64,000 nt of DNA from assembly GCA_963575745.1 (NCBI GenBank), contig CAUYUJ010014204.1, forward strand, positions 276,585 to 340,584, given 5' to 3'. A model generated the notes under the pieces. It searched no databases and was not told the DNA's origin. It saw only the letters and a list, made by a program, of their open reading frames with translations. How positions within the stretch are numbered: the first letter of the stretch is position 1; the number at the start of each line of letters is the position of its first letter. Positions 62,282 to 64,000 of this stretch are shown in pieces. This DNA comes from Prorocentrum cordatum. Lineage: Eukaryota > Sar > Dinophyceae > Prorocentrales > Prorocentraceae. Position numbers and translations under genes: made by a program.

Positions 62282-63654
62282 GTCGCGCGCACTGCGGGCG
62301 GCTCATCATAGGATGTTTGGCCTGCCGCTTCGGTCGGGCATGACCCGCGCGCTTCCCTCGACGATTTCCCTCGCGGGAAACTTTGGACTTTCCATTCGGG
62401 GGGGCACTGTTTGAAGAAGCCTCGCCCAAGCTTCCGTTTGCGCAAGCACTGTCGTACCTGGCTGTAATTAGCATAGAGAGGATGGCCTCATCTTCTGTTA
62501 GAACCACGTCGTCGGGCAAGTCTCCAGCTACGAAGAGCACCTCATCATCGCCCATGTACTTGGTGGCCTCATCCATGGTCTCGTCTTCCTCATAGGCCGC
62601 GGGCAAAGAAAACGTGGACTGTTGCATGATAATCCAATTATAACCGTCGCGATCCGACCCCTGACCCACGCACCCGTCATCAGATCCTGGATATCCGAAA
62701 ACATGCAAGGAGGAACTCCTGCCATGGATACGATGACCGCCTTTGCCAGAAGGTAGTGGTCGCTCAAGTTTCCGAAGGTTTTCACGCGCCAAATCAAAAT
62801 CGCATGATCCCCTATGTCCAGCTCTCAACCGCACCCCAAGCAGCGCCCTTAAACTCGGATTCTTTCAGAAGCACGCACCCTTCCAAGCCCTCCGGCAGGA
62901 TCATGCGCTTCTCGAGTTCTCGGAAGAGCACGCGCCCACGCGCGATATGATTGACCAGGGCTCATCTCGCTTGCGCTTGGTGTCTTCTGAGCAGAAAAGC
63001 TTCTCAAAGCCCTCGGCATCCGGCGGTCTTGGTACTCGGCAAGCGCTCTGAATGCGTTTGATCACAACCTGCCCGCCGTCCTCGGCGCACGACTGGTCCT
63101 GGGTAAGCTCGTTAACTATGATATTGAGGTCGTCTTTGGTATAACGATAGATGGGGTTTCCGCGTCATGCTGCCGAAAAACTTGTAGTAGCAAATCCTTC
63201 ATGGAAGGGTCTAGACGAGTATCCGGATCTTTTCCATCCCATGTGGGAGGTAGGTCGTTTGGTATTTTGGGGCCTCCGACTGTTCCGGAAAATGCCCACG
63301 TTGGCGATCAGAAGATCTGGCAGTGGTATCTGCCCAAGAGGTCGGAGCAAAAAGGGTACAAGGCATAATTAGCCTGTCCTCGCAGAGGCGTGTTCCGCCG
63401 ATCTGGTGCAGCTGGCGAACCACGTCCCCGCGCAGTCCAACCTGATGAGGATTATTGCAGATTGGGCTGTGTCTCCGTCCAGGGCTGTAATAACCAGCGG
63501 GCCCAGTCCTGATCTGACCAGCCCACATTGTCATCAACCTCCCGAGGAGCATCTTCTCGTCCTCCAGCTCCTGCTCAAGGATCCTGATCAGGTTGTAAGC
63601 AAGGATATGCTGGACTTCTTACTATTGAGGCTGAGCGTCGTCACGAGAATCCAT
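62019..63654 (-). pseudogene. Copia gag (nucleocapsid)
   Basis: A likely start is ATG at 63654 in the good context GCCGCCATGG, but a stop follows after ten codons. Other frames then carry a coiled-coil-like RILEQELEDEKMLLGRLM, PTWDGKDPDTRLDPSMKDLL (the entry motif of copia gags), and finally (frame from 62834) an acidic linker followed by a zinc knuckle. The knuckle, CARRGKMGHWVRNC (about 62291-62250), fits C-x2-C-x4-H-x4-C except that the second Cys is Arg. Gag packages the element's RNA. Several frameshifts and the damaged knuckle show decay. Confidence 0.7.
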
Positions 63655-63775
63655 GGCGGCGCCCGGTGCAGTGGGGTAGAGAGCGGGAAAAAACGGGAGT
63701 ATAGTAAAGAGTATGTCGCCCGAAAATCGAATGACAGGGGAGTCGTCCTGAATCCCCTCGTGGATCTCAATCACA

Positions 63776-63788
63776 GGCTCCGCTGCCA
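63776..63788 (-). promoter_or_regulatory. Candidate primer-binding site
   Basis: Eight bases inside the 5' LTR the minus strand reads TGGCAGCGGAGCC. This matches 10 of 13 bases of TGGTATCAGAGCC, the initiator-Met tRNA complement used by many copia elements. A tRNA pairing here would prime minus-strand DNA synthesis. Confidence 0.5.
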
Positions 63789-63796
63789 CTGTGCAT

Positions 63797-64000
63797 TGTA
63801 CGGGAGTGGCTGTATGGATACAGAGAGACACGAGGTACAAATAGGGGGGCCCGTTCTAGAAGAGAGCAGATTTTTCTTCCTTTTACGGAAGCGTGGGCGC
63901 GTCCGTCACCGGCGCGCCATGATAGCTCAATGGCCCTGACAAGCCGATACGGCGGCGCACAAGGGAGTACAGAGAGAGGCGCAAGAGGAAGAGAGGCTGA
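63797..64000 (-). repeat. 5' LTR of the copia-like element, cut by the window end
   Basis: Starts TGTACGGGAG on the plus strand and aligns with 50021-50240. It would hold the promoter. It continues beyond 64000, so length and outer duplication cannot be seen. Confidence 0.8.

Larger units (their letters stand above)
50021..64000 (-). mobile_element. Ty1/copia-like LTR retrotransposon, degenerate, about 14 kb
   Basis: Related terminal sequences at 50021 and 63797 bracket, in minus-strand order, gag, protease, integrase, RT, RNase H and an extra coding-like region. The integrase-before-RT order is the Ty1/copia type. Internal frameshifts, stops and a lost RT catalytic motif show it is dead. 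The right end (5' LTR) runs out of the window. The large size is due to about 4.3 kb of extra ORFs and about 1.6 kb of satellite between RNase H and the 3' LTR. Confidence 0.8.

Overview
The window reads as nuclear DNA of a dinoflagellate. Two stretches resemble the trans-spliced dinoflagellate leader carried back into the genome (relict spliced leaders near 5590 and 33734). Introns have GC-AG and GA-AG ends, microsatellite load is extreme, and the retroelements are LINE and Ty1/copia types of the kind known from dinoflagellates. Base composition is GC-rich outside the AT-rich cores of small transposons. Species cannot be fixed from the sequence; a large free-living genome of the Prorocentrum or Polarella kind would fit. 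A run of exactly 100 N (11401-11500) marks an assembly gap.

Layout. 1-4100: small inverted-repeat elements and a 113-bp foldback tandem repeat. 4850-5600: exon of an unknown gene next to a relict leader (minus strand). 5787-11358: a nearly intact LINE (endonuclease, reverse transcriptase, RNase H, poly(A) tail; minus strand) lying inside a (GGA)n array. 11500-19600: CAT, CTC and CTTG arrays, one very large inverted repeat and several copies of a composite satellite. 19600-23300: decayed LINE pieces (minus). 24000-42300: mostly microsatellites, small TIR elements and degenerate repeats, with scattered exon-like stretches, all weakly supported. 42908-44004: a cold-shock-domain gene (minus) whose three internal introns are each a small transposon with TIRs and target-site duplications (introners). 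44000-49500: a dense nest of small TIR elements and a roughly 300-bp tandem repeat. 50021-64000: one degenerate Ty1/copia-like retrotransposon (minus) flanked by diverged LTRs, with gag, protease, integrase, RT and RNase H, followed by about 4.3 kb of further coding-like sequence before the 3' LTR.

For cross-reference the small inverted-repeat families are numbered TIR-1 to TIR-10. TIR-1 has core GATTTCTTGGATCGGCGC; TIR-2 ends TTAAGTCGGGCCTGTCCC with 8-bp duplications; TIR-3 ends TGGCATCGCTCGGACGT; TIR-4 ends CCCAGACCCC and carries terminal mini-hairpins; TIR-5 ends CGGGAGCGG with 7-bp duplications; TIR-6 is a four-armed palindrome; TIR-7 ends ATGCTTAAGAAA; TIR-8 ends in GGGACACACAAATAAA-like sequence; TIR-9 ends AATAGTGACC; TIR-10 ends CTCGGGTCGGGCGAAAGG. 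Families 1, 8 and 10 supply the introns of the cold-shock gene, so the same mobile sequences that fill the intergenic DNA also make introns here. No tRNA, rRNA, snRNA or CRISPR was recognised by eye. Most long frames in this window are translations of trinucleotide repeats and are not annotated.
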